DNA of 64,000 bases from Flavobacterium terrisoli (GTDB taxonomy: Bacteria > Bacteroidota > Bacteroidia > Flavobacteriales > Flavobacteriaceae). Shown here piece by piece: positions 41,667 through 50,920 of this stretch. The stretch covers positions 403,444 to 467,443 of the forward strand of contig NZ_JARGNA010000001.1 of assembly GCF_030167905.1 (NCBI RefSeq). The letters are read 5' to 3'. A program made the position numbers and the translations under genes. Position 1 is the stretch's first letter; each line of letters opens with the position of its first letter. The notes below the pieces were generated by a model that did no database searches, was not told the origin of the DNA, and saw nothing but the letters and a program-made list of their open reading frames with translations.

Positions 41667-43466
41667 TTAGGATTTACGGATTGCGTAAAATTCGGAAATT
41701 TTTTTGGCTTTTGAGGCACCAACAATAGCTGATATTTCATTTTCTGTGGCTAATTTTAATCTTTTAACACTTTTAAAGTGTTTGATTAAAGCCAACATGG
41801 TTTTTTCGCCAATCCCGGGAATGGTTTCCATCGTCGTTTGCAATGCTGATTTGCTGCGTTTGTCGCGATGATGTGTAATCCCGAAACGGTGTGCTTCGTT
41901 GCGCAGGTGTTGAATGATTTTGAGCGTTTCCGATTTTTTGTCCAAATACAATGGCACCGAATCTCCCGGATAAAATAACTCTTCGAGTCTTTTGGCAATG
42001 CCGATGATGGCGATTTTGCCGCGCAAACCCAAATCGTCAAGGCTTTTCAATGCAGAAGACAATTGGCCTTTTCCGCCGTCAATGATAATCAATTGTGGCA
42101 ATGGCTGGTTTTCATCCAACATGCGTTTGTATCTTCGGTAAACCACTTCTTCCATTGAAGCAAAGTCATTCGGACCTTCAACGGTTTTGATATTAAAATG
42201 ACGATAGTCTTTTTTGCTCGGCTTCCCATCTTTAAAAACCACACAGGCCGAAACCGGATTGGTTCCCTGGATATTGGAGTTGTCAAAACATTCGATATGT
42301 CTTGGCTCATTTGGTAGCCGTAAATCCTTTTGCATTTGCGCCATGATTCGGTTCGTATGGCGTTCCGGATCTACTATTTGGATTTGTTTTAATTGTTCCA
42401 AACGCTGGTATTTGGCGTTGCGTTGTGATAATTCGAGGATTTGTTTTTTATCGCCGAGTTGTGGAACGATGATTTTTATTTTGTCGCCAAAATCGAGTTC
42501 GAATGGCAAAATGATTTCCTTAGTCGTCAGGTGAAAACGTTCTCTCAATTCAACCACGGCAAGCTCTAATAACTCTTCATCGCTTTCGTCGAGTTTCTTT
42601 TTGAGTTCCAAAGTGTGTGAGCGAATGATAGCGCCGTGTGATATTTGCAGAAAATTGACATAAGCCATTCCTTCATCAGACACAATAGAGAACACATCTA
42701 CATTTGAAATCTTCGGATTCAGAATGGTAGAACGCGACTGATAATTTTCGAGAACTTCTATTTTTTCTTTGATTTTTTGGGCGGCTTCAAATTTCATTTC
42801 GGTGGCCAATTCACTCATTTGTTTTTTGAAATCGCGCAAGCTATCCTTGAAATTGCCTTTTAGGATTTCACGAATGGCATCAACTTGCTTCTGATAATGT
42901 TCCAATGTTTCATAACCTTCACACGGACCTTTGCAGTTGCCGATATGGTATTCCAAACATACTTTGTATTTCCCCGATTTGATATTGGCTTCGCTTAAAT
43001 CGTAATTACAAGTACGTAATGGATACAATTCCTTTATCAAATCCAAAATGGTGTTCACCGTTTTGAAATTGGTATACGGACCAAAATATTCTGAGCCGTC
43101 CTTGACCATTCTGCGTGTGGGAAAGATACGTGAAAACGGTTCTTTCTTGATGCAAATCCACGGATAGGTTTTGTCATCTTTAAGCAACACATTATAGCGC
43201 GGCTGTAGTTTTTTGATGAGGTTGTTTTCAAGCAAAAGCGCATCAGCTTCAGAAGAAACCACGATGTGTTTGATTTCGACTATCTTTTTGACCAACACAT
43301 TGGTCTTGGCATTGTCATGGAGTTTGTTGAAATAGGAAGTAACCCTTTTTTTTAGGTTTTTGGCCTTGCCGACATATAGAATCTTGTTGTCTTTATCATA
43401 ATATTGATACACGCCCGGACTGTCGGGCAACGTTTGCAATTGTAATTCTATAGAAGGGATTTCCAT
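41667..43466 (-). CDS. uvrC: UvrABC nucleotide excision repair nuclease subunit C
   Basis: The 599-residue protein makes both incisions in nucleotide excision repair. The N-terminal GIY-YIG domain has PGVYQYYDKDNKILYVGKAK (residues 16-35). A UvrB-binding UVR motif lies near 205-235, an RNase-H-like domain has the catalytic Asp in ECFDNSNIQG (near 390) and IIIDGGKGQL (near 455), and a helix-hairpin-helix pair ends the protein (TIPGIGEKTMLALIKHF). All parts are intact. The -7 box ends 5 nt before the ATG, so the mRNA appears leaderless. Confidence 0.96.
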   Translation of the reverse strand: MEIPSIELQLQTLPDSPGVYQYYDKDNKILYVGKAKNLKKRVTSYFNKLHDNAKTNVLVKKIVEIKHIVVSSEADALLLENNLIKKLQPRYNVLLKDDKTYPWICIKKEPFSRIFPTRRMVKDGSEYFGPYTNFKTVNTILDLIKELYPLRTCNYDLSEANIKSGKYKVCLEYHIGNCKGPCEGYETLEHYQKQVDAIREILKGNFKDSLRDFKKQMSELATEMKFEAAQKIKEKIEVLENYQSRSTILNPKISNVDVFSIVSDEGMAYVNFLQISHGAIIRSHTLELKKKLDESDEELLELAVVELRERFHLTTKEIILPFELDFGDKIKIIVPQLGDKKQILELSQRNAKYQRLEQLKQIQIVDPERHTNRIMAQMQKDLRLPNEPRHIECFDNSNIQGTNPVSACVVFKDGKPSKKDYRHFNIKTVEGPNDFASMEEVVYRRYKRMLDENQPLPQLIIIDGGKGQLSSALKSLDDLGLRGKIAIIGIAKRLEELFYPGDSVPLYLDKKSETLKIIQHLRNEAHRFGITHHRDKRSKSALQTTMETIPGIGEKTMLALIKHFKSVKRLKLATENEISAIVGASKAKKISEFYAIRKS

Positions 43467-43471
43467 GAAAA

Positions 43472-43501
43472 CAAAGTTAATAGGGAAATGGTTAATTTCA
43501 A
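43472..43501 (-). promoter_or_regulatory. Promoter of uvrC (near-leaderless)
   Basis: On the minus strand there is TTG, 19 nt, TAACTTTG, then only five bases before the ATG. Transcription should start at or next to the start codon. Confidence 0.7.
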
Positions 43502-43537
43502 ATCAAACAGATTGAATTTAATTTTTAATTTTACGCT

Positions 43538-44125
43538 ATGAATAAAAAGGACTTACGCAAAAAATACAAAGCACTTCGTCAGCAACTTACCGGGGAACAA
43601 ATTGAAGATCAAAGTTTGGCGATAGCCAATCGATTGTTGCAGCTTGGTACTACGCCTGAAGGAATAGAAGTTTGGGAGCAAACGTATTTCCATTTGTTTC
43701 TGACCATTGAAGAGCAAAAGGAAATCGACACCGAATTCATTTTGCAAATCTTAGCCGGAAAAGACAAGGAAATTGTCGTGGCTAAAAGCAATTTTGAAAC
43801 GGTAGAAATGACCAACTACCTATTGACAGACAATACAAAGTTTCAAAAAAATGAATACAATATTTACGAACCGGTCGATGGGATAGAAGTGCCAGCGTCA
43901 AAGATTCAAGTGGTTTTTGTGCCGCTTTTGGCTTATGATAAAACAGGGAATAGAGTAGGTTATGGCAAAGGGTTTTACGATAACTTTTTATCGAAATGCA
44001 ATGCCGAAGTCATCAAAATAGGCTTGTCTTTCTTTGAACCCGAAGAAATAATTGATGATGTTTTTGCCACAGATATCCGTTTGGATTATTGTGTGACACC
44101 GATGACTATTTATAGTTTTCGATAA
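43538..44125 (+). CDS. 5-formyltetrahydrofolate cyclo-ligase
   Basis: The 195-residue enzyme uses ATP to turn 5-formyl-THF into methenyl-THF, returning stored folate to one-carbon metabolism. The family signature is clear in VVFVPLLAYDKTGNRVGYGK and GKGFYDNFLSKC, near residues 128-153, which bind ATP phosphates and folate. The basic N-terminus (KKDLRKKYKALRQQL) is also usual. It is divergent from uvrC. Its last 20 nt overlap the end of lspA on the other strand. Confidence 0.9.
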   Translation: MNKKDLRKKYKALRQQLTGEQIEDQSLAIANRLLQLGTTPEGIEVWEQTYFHLFLTIEEQKEIDTEFILQILAGKDKEIVVAKSNFETVEMTNYLLTDNTKFQKNEYNIYEPVDGIEVPASKIQVVFVPLLAYDKTGNRVGYGKGFYDNFLSKCNAEVIKIGLSFFEPEEIIDDVFATDIRLDYCVTPMTIYSFR

Positions 44126-44729
44126 CCGTTTTTTTGTGGAATGCCCTTTTATTGAATACAATCAAAATCCCTACACCGGTTGAAATCGCCATATCGGCAA
44201 TATTGAAAATGGCATTAAAGAATTTGAACGGATGTCCGCCCCAAACCGGGAGCCATTCCGGGAAAGTACCTTCACAAATCGGGAAATATAGCATATCTAC
44301 AACTTTACCGTGGAACCAGGTTCCATAAGGTTGGTCACTAAACATAGTAGATAAATGACCATAACTGTCATCGAAAATTACCCCGTAGAAAACCGAATCA
44401 ATGATATTTCCTGCCGCACCGGCAAATATCAAAGCGATCGCAACCATTAAATATTTTGAACTGTGTTTTCTACTGGCATCATACAACCAATAACCGATAC
44501 CAAAAACCGCTAAAATTCTGAAAATGGTTAGAAAAAGTTTACCGTATTGTCCGGGAATTTTGGTTCCCCAAGCCATTCCTTCATTTTCAATCAGCAATAT
44601 CTTAAACCAACTGGTAACATCAATCTGACCGGCTTCGCCATAAACAAAATTGGTCTTGATATAAATTTTCACAAATTGGTCAACCAATAAAATGATGGCG
44701 ATAATTAAAATGGAATTGCGTAATGACAT
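44106..44729 (-). CDS. lspA: Lipoprotein signal peptidase (signal peptidase II)
   Basis: The 207-residue inner-membrane aspartyl protease removes signal peptides from prolipoproteins, several of which are encoded in this window. Four transmembrane helices are visible. The catalytic Asp pair lies in AAGNIIDSVFYG (near residue 113) and FNIADMAIS (near 184). The protein is about 40 residues longer than E. coli LspA because of a loop with FSDQPYGTWFHGKVVDMLYF between them, a feature of Bacteroidetes members. It overlaps convergently by 20 nt with the folate enzyme gene. Confidence 0.94.
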   Translation of the reverse strand: MSLRNSILIIAIILLVDQFVKIYIKTNFVYGEAGQIDVTSWFKILLIENEGMAWGTKIPGQYGKLFLTIFRILAVFGIGYWLYDASRKHSSKYLMVAIALIFAGAAGNIIDSVFYGVIFDDSYGHLSTMFSDQPYGTWFHGKVVDMLYFPICEGTFPEWLPVWGGHPFKFFNAIFNIADMAISTGVGILIVFNKRAFHKKTVIENYK

Positions 44730-44748
44730 TCTTAGGGTTTTGTTGGCG

Positions 44749-44756
44749 CAAAAATA
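44749..44756 (-). promoter_or_regulatory. Promoter -7 box of lspA
   Basis: TATTTTTG followed by CGCC on the minus strand, 19 nt before the ATG. The -33 region is a T-run without a well-spaced TTG. Confidence 0.5.
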
Positions 44757-44915
44757 ACAATATTATTATACAAAAAACATAATATTTTGTTAGTTATAAA
44801 TCTCATTCTATACATTTTACAAATCTTAGCAAAAGAATTATTAATTTTACTATCAGAAGCAACCCACCCTGTTTTTTTGCATCCTAAAAAACAACGACCA
44901 ATAAAACTATTTGAC

Positions 44916-46163
44916 ATGAAAAAAATTTATTTACTCACTGTTTTGGTTTTTTCCATTTTTGTATCGTCTTGCGATAATGACGACAACAATGCAGAGCAAG
45001 CCAAATTTGCGGTCCCGACAGTAAAATCTTTGGCTCAGATTAGAAGTGATGTAGCCGTAAGCGCTGCCAGACAAACCAATTCTGACGGGAAAATTTATGT
45101 AGCGGAAAACTACCTTTTTTACATTGCACAGGAATCGGGGGTTCATGTGTTTAATAATGCCAATCCGACTTCACCGGTAAATATTGCCTTTATCAATTTG
45201 GAAGGTGTTCACGACATCTCGGTCAAAGGGCATTATCTTTTTGCAGACAATTTTGTCGATTTATTGGTTTTTGACATCTCCGATATTCAAAACATTACCT
45301 TGGTAAGAACAGTTCAAAACGCGATTAGTTTCTATCCTGAATATCCTGAAGAAGCTGAATTTTACGATTATACAGTATATCCGGAAGCCGATGAAATCAT
45401 AACAGGTTTCAACATCGAAATGAGAGACCGACCTGAAGGAGATCAAATAATCTGGGCTGAAGATGCTTTGGCCGGGTTTGAAAGCGCCAACACTTCTCCG
45501 GTAGGTACCGGTGGATCTTATGCCCGTTTCCAGATACTCAATAACGCACTTTATACGATTGAGGCTTATAAATTGAATGTTTTCAATATCACTGATCCGG
45601 TTAATGCTTTTTATGATCACGACGTTTATATGACGCAATGGTTTGGCGGTGGCGAATTTGAAACCTTATTTATACAGAAAGACATTTTATTTGTAGGCTC
45701 TACCACTGGAATGTTCACCGTTGATGCTGAAGATGAATTCAATCCTTATTTCGTTTCCGGGTTTTCTCATGCTACGGCCTGTGATCCTGTGGTTGTTTTT
45801 GGAGATACAGCTTATATCACCGTTCGCGGTGGTTCTTCCTGTGGCGCTATAAATGATCAAATTAATGTCATTGACGTTACCGATATTGCAGCTCCGACAT
45901 TATTGTCAACTTATTTTGTTGATGAGCCGTATGGCTTAGGAGTTAAAAGCAATGTTTTATATGTCGGCTGCGGTAGCAATGGACTAAAAGTATTTAATGC
46001 GGCAAATAGTGCTAACCTTACTTTGGAAAACACCTATCCGGTAAATGTAAAAGATGTTATTCCGCTAAGCAGTCACTTGATTACTGTGGGCGACAACAAA
46101 ATCATCCAATACAGTTATGGACCGAATTTTACGCTGACACAGCTAAGTGAAATCAACTTATAA
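44916..46163 (+). CDS. LVIVD-repeat beta-propeller lipoprotein
   Basis: The 415-residue lipoprotein has a signal peptide with lipobox VSSC (Cys19) followed by Asp-Asn-Asp-Asp, an acidic stretch that in Flavobacteriia can direct lipoproteins to the cell surface. The body consists of about seven repeats of the LVIVD type, each with a pattern like GHYLFADNFVDLLVFDISD, which should fold into a beta-propeller. No enzyme motif is present; binding or scaffold functions are typical guesses. The start is set at the Met that begins the signal peptide, because 43 upstream in-frame codons contain no signal. A bidirectional terminator follows. Confidence 0.82.
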   Translation: MKKIYLLTVLVFSIFVSSCDNDDNNAEQAKFAVPTVKSLAQIRSDVAVSAARQTNSDGKIYVAENYLFYIAQESGVHVFNNANPTSPVNIAFINLEGVHDISVKGHYLFADNFVDLLVFDISDIQNITLVRTVQNAISFYPEYPEEAEFYDYTVYPEADEIITGFNIEMRDRPEGDQIIWAEDALAGFESANTSPVGTGGSYARFQILNNALYTIEAYKLNVFNITDPVNAFYDHDVYMTQWFGGGEFETLFIQKDILFVGSTTGMFTVDAEDEFNPYFVSGFSHATACDPVVVFGDTAYITVRGGSSCGAINDQINVIDVTDIAAPTLLSTYFVDEPYGLGVKSNVLYVGCGSNGLKVFNAANSANLTLENTYPVNVKDVIPLSSHLITVGDNKIIQYSYGPNFTLTQLSEINL

Positions 46164-46165
46164 TT

Positions 46166-46195
46166 AAAAAAGCCTCGCAATGCGAGGCTTTTTTA
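46166..46195. terminator. Bidirectional terminator between the LVIVD lipoprotein and the DksA-like gene
   Basis: AAGCCTCGCA and TGCGAGGCTT form a perfect 10-bp palindrome around one base, with A-run and T-run on either side, serving both convergent genes. Confidence 0.85.
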
Positions 46196-46219
46196 TACTT
46201 AGTAAAGTACTACCATATG

Positions 46220-46600
46220 TTATCGTTGTAAATTTTTAGCTTCTATACTCATCGTTGCGTGAGGAACTATTTTCAAACGCTCTTTAGAGATTAACTTTCC
46301 GGTTACTTTGCAAACGCCATAGGTTTTGTTTTCCACACGGAAAAGAGCGTTTTTCAGGTCACGGATAAATTTCTCCTGACGAATTGCCAATTGAGAGTTG
46401 GCTTCCTTAGACATGGTTTCGCTTCCTTCTTCGAAGGCTTTAAACGTTGGTGATGTATCATCAGTACCGTTGTTTAAGTCATTCATGTACGCGCTTTTTA
46501 TCAAGTCTAAATCGGCTTTTGCTTTTTCAATTTTCGCTAAAATAATTTCTTTGAACTCTGCTAAATCAGCATCTGAGTATCTTAATTTTTCTTCTACCAT
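46220..46600 (-). CDS. DksA/TraR-family regulator lacking the zinc cysteines
   Basis: The 126-residue protein has the DksA layout: an N-terminal coiled coil (about 10-85, with helices EFKEIILAKIEKAKADL and SQLAIRQEKFIRDLKNAL) and the C-terminal finger region YGVCKVTGKLISKERLKIVP. Canonical DksA binds zinc with four Cys; here only the first remains (YGVCKVTG), and the others are Thr, Met and Ala. It should still enter the RNA polymerase secondary channel. The coiled-coil tip has the acidic DDTSP motif, close to the D-x-x-D-x-A of DksA. It lies 12 nt after ileS and is probably co-transcribed. Confidence 0.85.
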   Translation of the reverse strand: MVEEKLRYSDADLAEFKEIILAKIEKAKADLDLIKSAYMNDLNNGTDDTSPTFKAFEEGSETMSKEANSQLAIRQEKFIRDLKNALFRVENKTYGVCKVTGKLISKERLKIVPHATMSIEAKNLQR

Positions 46601-46612
46601 AATCTTTCTTAA

Positions 46613-49600
46613 TTATTTAGAAATTAATATTCTTGTTTTTATCTCGTCAAATTCTATCTCAGATCCATTGGAAACTTCATTGTCTAAAACTAATGTTTCA
46701 GTTAACGTCTCTGATTTGATATAGTTTTCGTTTTCTTGTATAGCTTTCGCTAATAGGTCATTATGTTGTAATTGAACTTTAATCTTGTCGGTCACTTCAA
46801 ATCCGCTATCTTTTCTAATGTTTTGGATTCGGTTGACCAATTCTCTCGCGATGCCTTCATTTTTCAATTCTTCGGTCAGTGTAATGTCTAACGCAACAGT
46901 TATGCCATTTGCATTGGCTACCAACCAACCCGGAATATCTTGCGAAGAAATCTCAACATCTTCTAAGGATAAAATTATACTTTTTCCCGAAATAACAAGT
47001 GTTAACTCACCTTTGGCATCCAATTCGTTGATTTGCTCGGGCGTAAAATTCTGTATTTCTTTGGAAATCAATCCCATATCCTTTCCGAAACGCGGTCCGA
47101 GTGCTTTGAAATTGGGCTTGATTTGCTTCACCAAAACGCCTGAAGCATCATCCAAAAGTTCGATTTCCTTGACGTTTACTTCGGCTTTTATCAGGTCGGA
47201 AACCGCCTCGATTTCAGCACGTTGATTCTCGTCAAGTATTGGTATCATTACCTTTTGCAGTGGTTGACGCACTTTGATCATTTCCTTTTTACGGAGTGAC
47301 AAAACGAGTGATGAAACCGTCTGTGCTTTCATCATTTTACTTTCAAGTGATTTATCAACAAAGTTTTCAACCGAATTTGGAAATTTCGCCAAATGTACTG
47401 ACTCAAATTCCTCTGTATGTGTTGCTTGTGTTAAGTCTCTGTAAAGTTTGTCCATAAAGAACGGCGCGATTGGCGCTGACAATTTGGCTACGTTTAACAA
47501 ACAAGTATATAAGGTTTGATAAGCCGCAATTTTGTCAGTCCCATATTCGCCTTTCCAGAATCTTCTTCTGCACAAACGAACATACCAGTTGCTCAAATTT
47601 TCCTGAACGAAATCTGAAATCGCACGAGCAGCACGAGTTGGTTCGTAATCGGCGTAAGCTTCATCTACGACTTTGATCAACGTATGCAATTCGGATAAAA
47701 TCCAACGGTCAATTTCAGGTCTTTCGTGTAACGGAACTTCCGCTTCTGCATATTTAAAGCCATCAATGTTGGCATATAAACTAAAGAACGAATAAGTATT
47801 ATACAATGTTCCGAAGAATTTACGACGTACTTCGGCCACACCTTCAATATCAAATTTTAAGTTATCCCAAGGATTCGCATTGGCAATCATGTACCAACGT
47901 GTCGCATCCGGACCGTATTCTGCTAATGTTGTGAACGGATCAACGGCGTTGCCCAGACGTTTGGACATTTTCTGTCCGTTTTTGTCTAAAACCAAACCAT
48001 TTGACACTACATTTTTATAGGCAATTTTATCAAAAACCAAGGTTCCGATAGCGTGTAAGGTATAGAACCAACCACGGGTTTGGTCTACACCTTCCGCGAT
48101 GAAATCGGCAGGAAAGTCTTTGTTGTCCTCAATTTTGTCTTTGTTCTCAAACGGATAATGCCATTGTGCATAAGGCATCGCTCCCGAATCGAACCAAACG
48201 TCAATCAAATCGGTTTCGCGTTTCATCGGTTTGCCTGATGGAGAAACCAAAGTGATATTGTCTACCACATTTTTATGTAAGTCCACCAAATCATAGTTTT
48301 CCTCGCTCATGTTGCCCACTTCAAAACCTTTGAAAGGATTTACGGTTTCAACACCGGCAGCAATTGCTTTTTCTATAGCATTATACAGTTCTTCAACCGA
48401 GCCGATAATTATCTCTTCCTGTTTGTCTTCGGTACGCCAGATTGGCAACGGAATACCCCAGTATCTTGAACGAGACAGGTTCCAGTCGTTGGCATTTTTC
48501 AACCAGTTTCCGAAACGGCCTTCACCGGTGGCTTTTGGCTTCCAGTTGATGGTGTCGTTCAAGTCGAACATTCTGTCTTTAACATCTGTTACCTTGATAA
48601 ACCAGGAATCCAACGGATAATATAACAACGGCTCATCGGTTCTCCAACTGTGCGGATAACTGTGAACGTATTTCTCAACCTTAAAGGCTTTGTTTTCTTC
48701 TTTTAACTGGATGGCAATTTCCACATCTACCGAACGTTCCGGAGCTTCACCAGTTTCGTAGTATTCGTTCTTTACATATTTGCCGGAGTAGTCGCCCAAA
48801 CCTTGGATGAATTTCCCCTGTAAATCAACTAATGGTACCGGATTCCCGATTTCGTCCAAAACCAACATTGGCGGAACTTCCGGTGTAGCTTCTTTGGCTA
48901 CTTTGGCATCATCGGCACCAAAAGTCGGCGCAGTATGAACCACTCCGGTTCCGTCTTCTGTAGTTACGAAATCACCGGAAATCACTCTAAAAGCGTTTTC
49001 CGGAGTTTGATAAGGCAAAGCCAATGGCATTAACTGTTCGTAACGAATATTGACTAAATCTTTTCCTTTTACTTCGGTTAAAACTTGGTATGGAATTTTT
49101 TTGTCTTCGGCTTTATAATTGGCGAAATCGGCATAGCTTTCGGCTAGAAAATACTTTCCGGCAAATTGTTTTCCGACTAAATTTTTAGCCAAAATAACAT
49201 TAACCGGCTCGAAAGTGTATTGGTTAAAAGTCTTCACCAAAACATAATCGATTTTTGGTCCGACAGTCAAAGCCGTGTTACTTGGCAACGTCCATGGCGT
49301 GGTCGTCCAAGCTAGTATGTGAATATCACCAAATCCCTGAAGGAAACTTGGCAATGTTTCGTTTTTTGTTTTGAATTGTGCTACAACCGTTGTATCGGTT
49401 ACGTCACGGTAACTTCCCGGTTGGTTGACTTCGTGTGAAGACAATCCGGTTCCGGCTTTTGGAGAATACGGTTGGATGGTGTAGCCTTTGTACAACAAAC
49501 CTTTGTCATAGATTTGTTTCAATAGCCACCAAACCGATTCCATGTATTTGGATTTGTAAGTCACATACGGATCTTCCATATCAACCCAATAACCCATTTT

Positions 49601-50014
49601 TTCGGTCAAATCATTCCATACATCTGTGTAGCGCATTACGGTTCGTTTACACGCTTCGTTGTATTCTTCGATGGAAATGGTTTTTCCGATGTCTTCTTTG
49701 GTAATGCCCAATTCTTTTTCGGTACCCAATTCAACTGGCAAACCGTGAGTGTCCCAGCCCGCTTTACGCTTTACTTGGAAACCTTTTTGAGTTTTATAAC
49801 GACAAAAAATATCTTTAATGGCACGTGCCATTACGTGGTGAATTCCGGGTAAACCATTGGCTGATGGCGGACCTTCAAAAAACACATAAGGCGTAGCGCC
49901 TTCACGCGAAGTTACACTTTGCTCAAAGACGTTATTTTTTTTCCAAAAATCAAGGACTTCCGAGGCTACGGTAGGCAAGTCAAGTCCTTTGTATTCAGTA
50001 AACTTAGTACTCAT
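46613..50014 (-). CDS. ileS: Isoleucine--tRNA ligase
   Basis: The 1133-residue class I synthetase has the HIGH-type motif GLPGIHHVMARA at 54-65 and QKMSKRLGNAVDP (KMSKS type) near residue 690. A large editing domain (about 200-400, with FVTTEDGTGVVHTAPTFGADD) and an anticodon-binding domain are also present. The C-terminal part lacks a Cys4 zinc module, and the length above 1000 fits the clade 2 (eukaryote-like) enzymes often found in Bacteroidetes, some of which resist mupirocin. That clade call is inference. A near-consensus TACTTTCG lies about 35 nt upstream. Confidence 0.95.
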   Translation of the reverse strand: MSTKFTEYKGLDLPTVASEVLDFWKKNNVFEQSVTSREGATPYVFFEGPPSANGLPGIHHVMARAIKDIFCRYKTQKGFQVKRKAGWDTHGLPVELGTEKELGITKEDIGKTISIEEYNEACKRTVMRYTDVWNDLTEKMGYWVDMEDPYVTYKSKYMESVWWLLKQIYDKGLLYKGYTIQPYSPKAGTGLSSHEVNQPGSYRDVTDTTVVAQFKTKNETLPSFLQGFGDIHILAWTTTPWTLPSNTALTVGPKIDYVLVKTFNQYTFEPVNVILAKNLVGKQFAGKYFLAESYADFANYKAEDKKIPYQVLTEVKGKDLVNIRYEQLMPLALPYQTPENAFRVISGDFVTTEDGTGVVHTAPTFGADDAKVAKEATPEVPPMLVLDEIGNPVPLVDLQGKFIQGLGDYSGKYVKNEYYETGEAPERSVDVEIAIQLKEENKAFKVEKYVHSYPHSWRTDEPLLYYPLDSWFIKVTDVKDRMFDLNDTINWKPKATGEGRFGNWLKNANDWNLSRSRYWGIPLPIWRTEDKQEEIIIGSVEELYNAIEKAIAAGVETVNPFKGFEVGNMSEENYDLVDLHKNVVDNITLVSPSGKPMKRETDLIDVWFDSGAMPYAQWHYPFENKDKIEDNKDFPADFIAEGVDQTRGWFYTLHAIGTLVFDKIAYKNVVSNGLVLDKNGQKMSKRLGNAVDPFTTLAEYGPDATRWYMIANANPWDNLKFDIEGVAEVRRKFFGTLYNTYSFFSLYANIDGFKYAEAEVPLHERPEIDRWILSELHTLIKVVDEAYADYEPTRAARAISDFVQENLSNWYVRLCRRRFWKGEYGTDKIAAYQTLYTCLLNVAKLSAPIAPFFMDKLYRDLTQATHTEEFESVHLAKFPNSVENFVDKSLESKMMKAQTVSSLVLSLRKKEMIKVRQPLQKVMIPILDENQRAEIEAVSDLIKAEVNVKEIELLDDASGVLVKQIKPNFKALGPRFGKDMGLISKEIQNFTPEQINELDAKGELTLVISGKSIILSLEDVEISSQDIPGWLVANANGITVALDITLTEELKNEGIARELVNRIQNIRKDSGFEVTDKIKVQLQHNDLLAKAIQENENYIKSETLTETLVLDNEVSNGSEIEFDEIKTRILISK

Positions 50015-50119
50015 TTTTGTCGTTTTCTTAAATCAGTGTGCGAAAGTAAGGAATTTTGAATAAATGAGAGAAAATAAGCAGGAAAAAAGAAGGATGATAA
50101 GTGTTTTTTAAGAATAATT

Positions 50120-50137
50120 AAAAAGAAGCTTCTTTTT
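50120..50137 (-). terminator. Palindrome downstream of recO, weak terminator
   Basis: AAAAAGAAGCTTCTTTTT is a perfect 18-bp palindrome 8 nt past the recO stop. It has no loop, so the RNA hairpin would lose its centre, but the arms end in T-runs. Confidence 0.35.
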
Positions 50138-50144
50138 CGAAATA

Positions 50145-50858
50145 TTAAGCAAAAACTTCTTTTAAAACCTCCAAAGATTTGGGTTTTCTGAAGCCATCGA
50201 GATGAATGACAAAATAGTCAAGCAGGATTTTGAGTAAAATTTGGCGCTCGATACCGGCAAAAACCTTTTGATCACTGTCAAATTTGAGTTCAATGAGCTT
50301 TTTAAACAGGTGTGTTTCGTGTTCACTAAGGCAGCTTGTTCCCAAAAATGGTGTAAAAAAACCTTCTTTCATTTCGAAATGTTGGCCGTCAACATCCGAA
50401 GTATCAGGATAGAATCCCAAAAATTTGGTTATCTCCAATAATAAAATCAAATGAAAGTTAGAAGTTTCTTCGTGTGTATCAAGCCAAAGCAAAGCGGTTT
50501 CCAGAAAGGTAAAAAGATTGTCGTTTTTTTCTTCTTCTTGAATGCTGTGGTGCAAGATTTCGGAAAGAAAAATAACGATAGTGCTTTTGATGATGTCGGT
50601 ATTGATGGTTTGGTAAGCCGTTGAAAGTTTGATTTCCTTAAAATGTTCGAGTGTGCCTTTGTTTTTGTGATTGGCTTCGATTTCCAGTATGGTTAGAGGT
50701 TGGAAATAAGCAATCTTTTGGTTCGATTTTTTGCTCGAAAAAGCACTTTGCACAAAATAACTTTTCAGGCCACTGCTTTGGGTAAAGCACTTTACAATCA
50801 GGCTTTTTTCCTGGTATTTAAGCGAAGAAATAACGATGGCTTTGGTTTTGACTAACAT
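50145..50858 (-). CDS. recO: DNA repair protein RecO
   Basis: The 237-residue protein loads RecA on SSB-coated single-stranded DNA in the RecFOR pathway. It has the N-terminal OB-fold (KAIVISSLKYQEKSLIVKCF) and a helical C-terminal domain (EILHHSIQEEEKNDNLFTFL). The four-Cys zinc site of some RecO proteins is absent. It lies downstream of the porZ-like gene on the same strand with a 62-nt gap; TACTTTCA just before the ATG is one base off the -7 consensus. Confidence 0.9.
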   Translation of the reverse strand: MLVKTKAIVISSLKYQEKSLIVKCFTQSSGLKSYFVQSAFSSKKSNQKIAYFQPLTILEIEANHKNKGTLEHFKEIKLSTAYQTINTDIIKSTIVIFLSEILHHSIQEEEKNDNLFTFLETALLWLDTHEETSNFHLILLLEITKFLGFYPDTSDVDGQHFEMKEGFFTPFLGTSCLSEHETHLFKKLIELKFDSDQKVFAGIERQILLKILLDYFVIHLDGFRKPKSLEVLKEVFA

Positions 50859-50920
50859 CTGAAAGTACGATTTACGAAGTCGAGCATAGGCGAACGGATT
50901 GAAGCTAAAGTACGAAGTTT

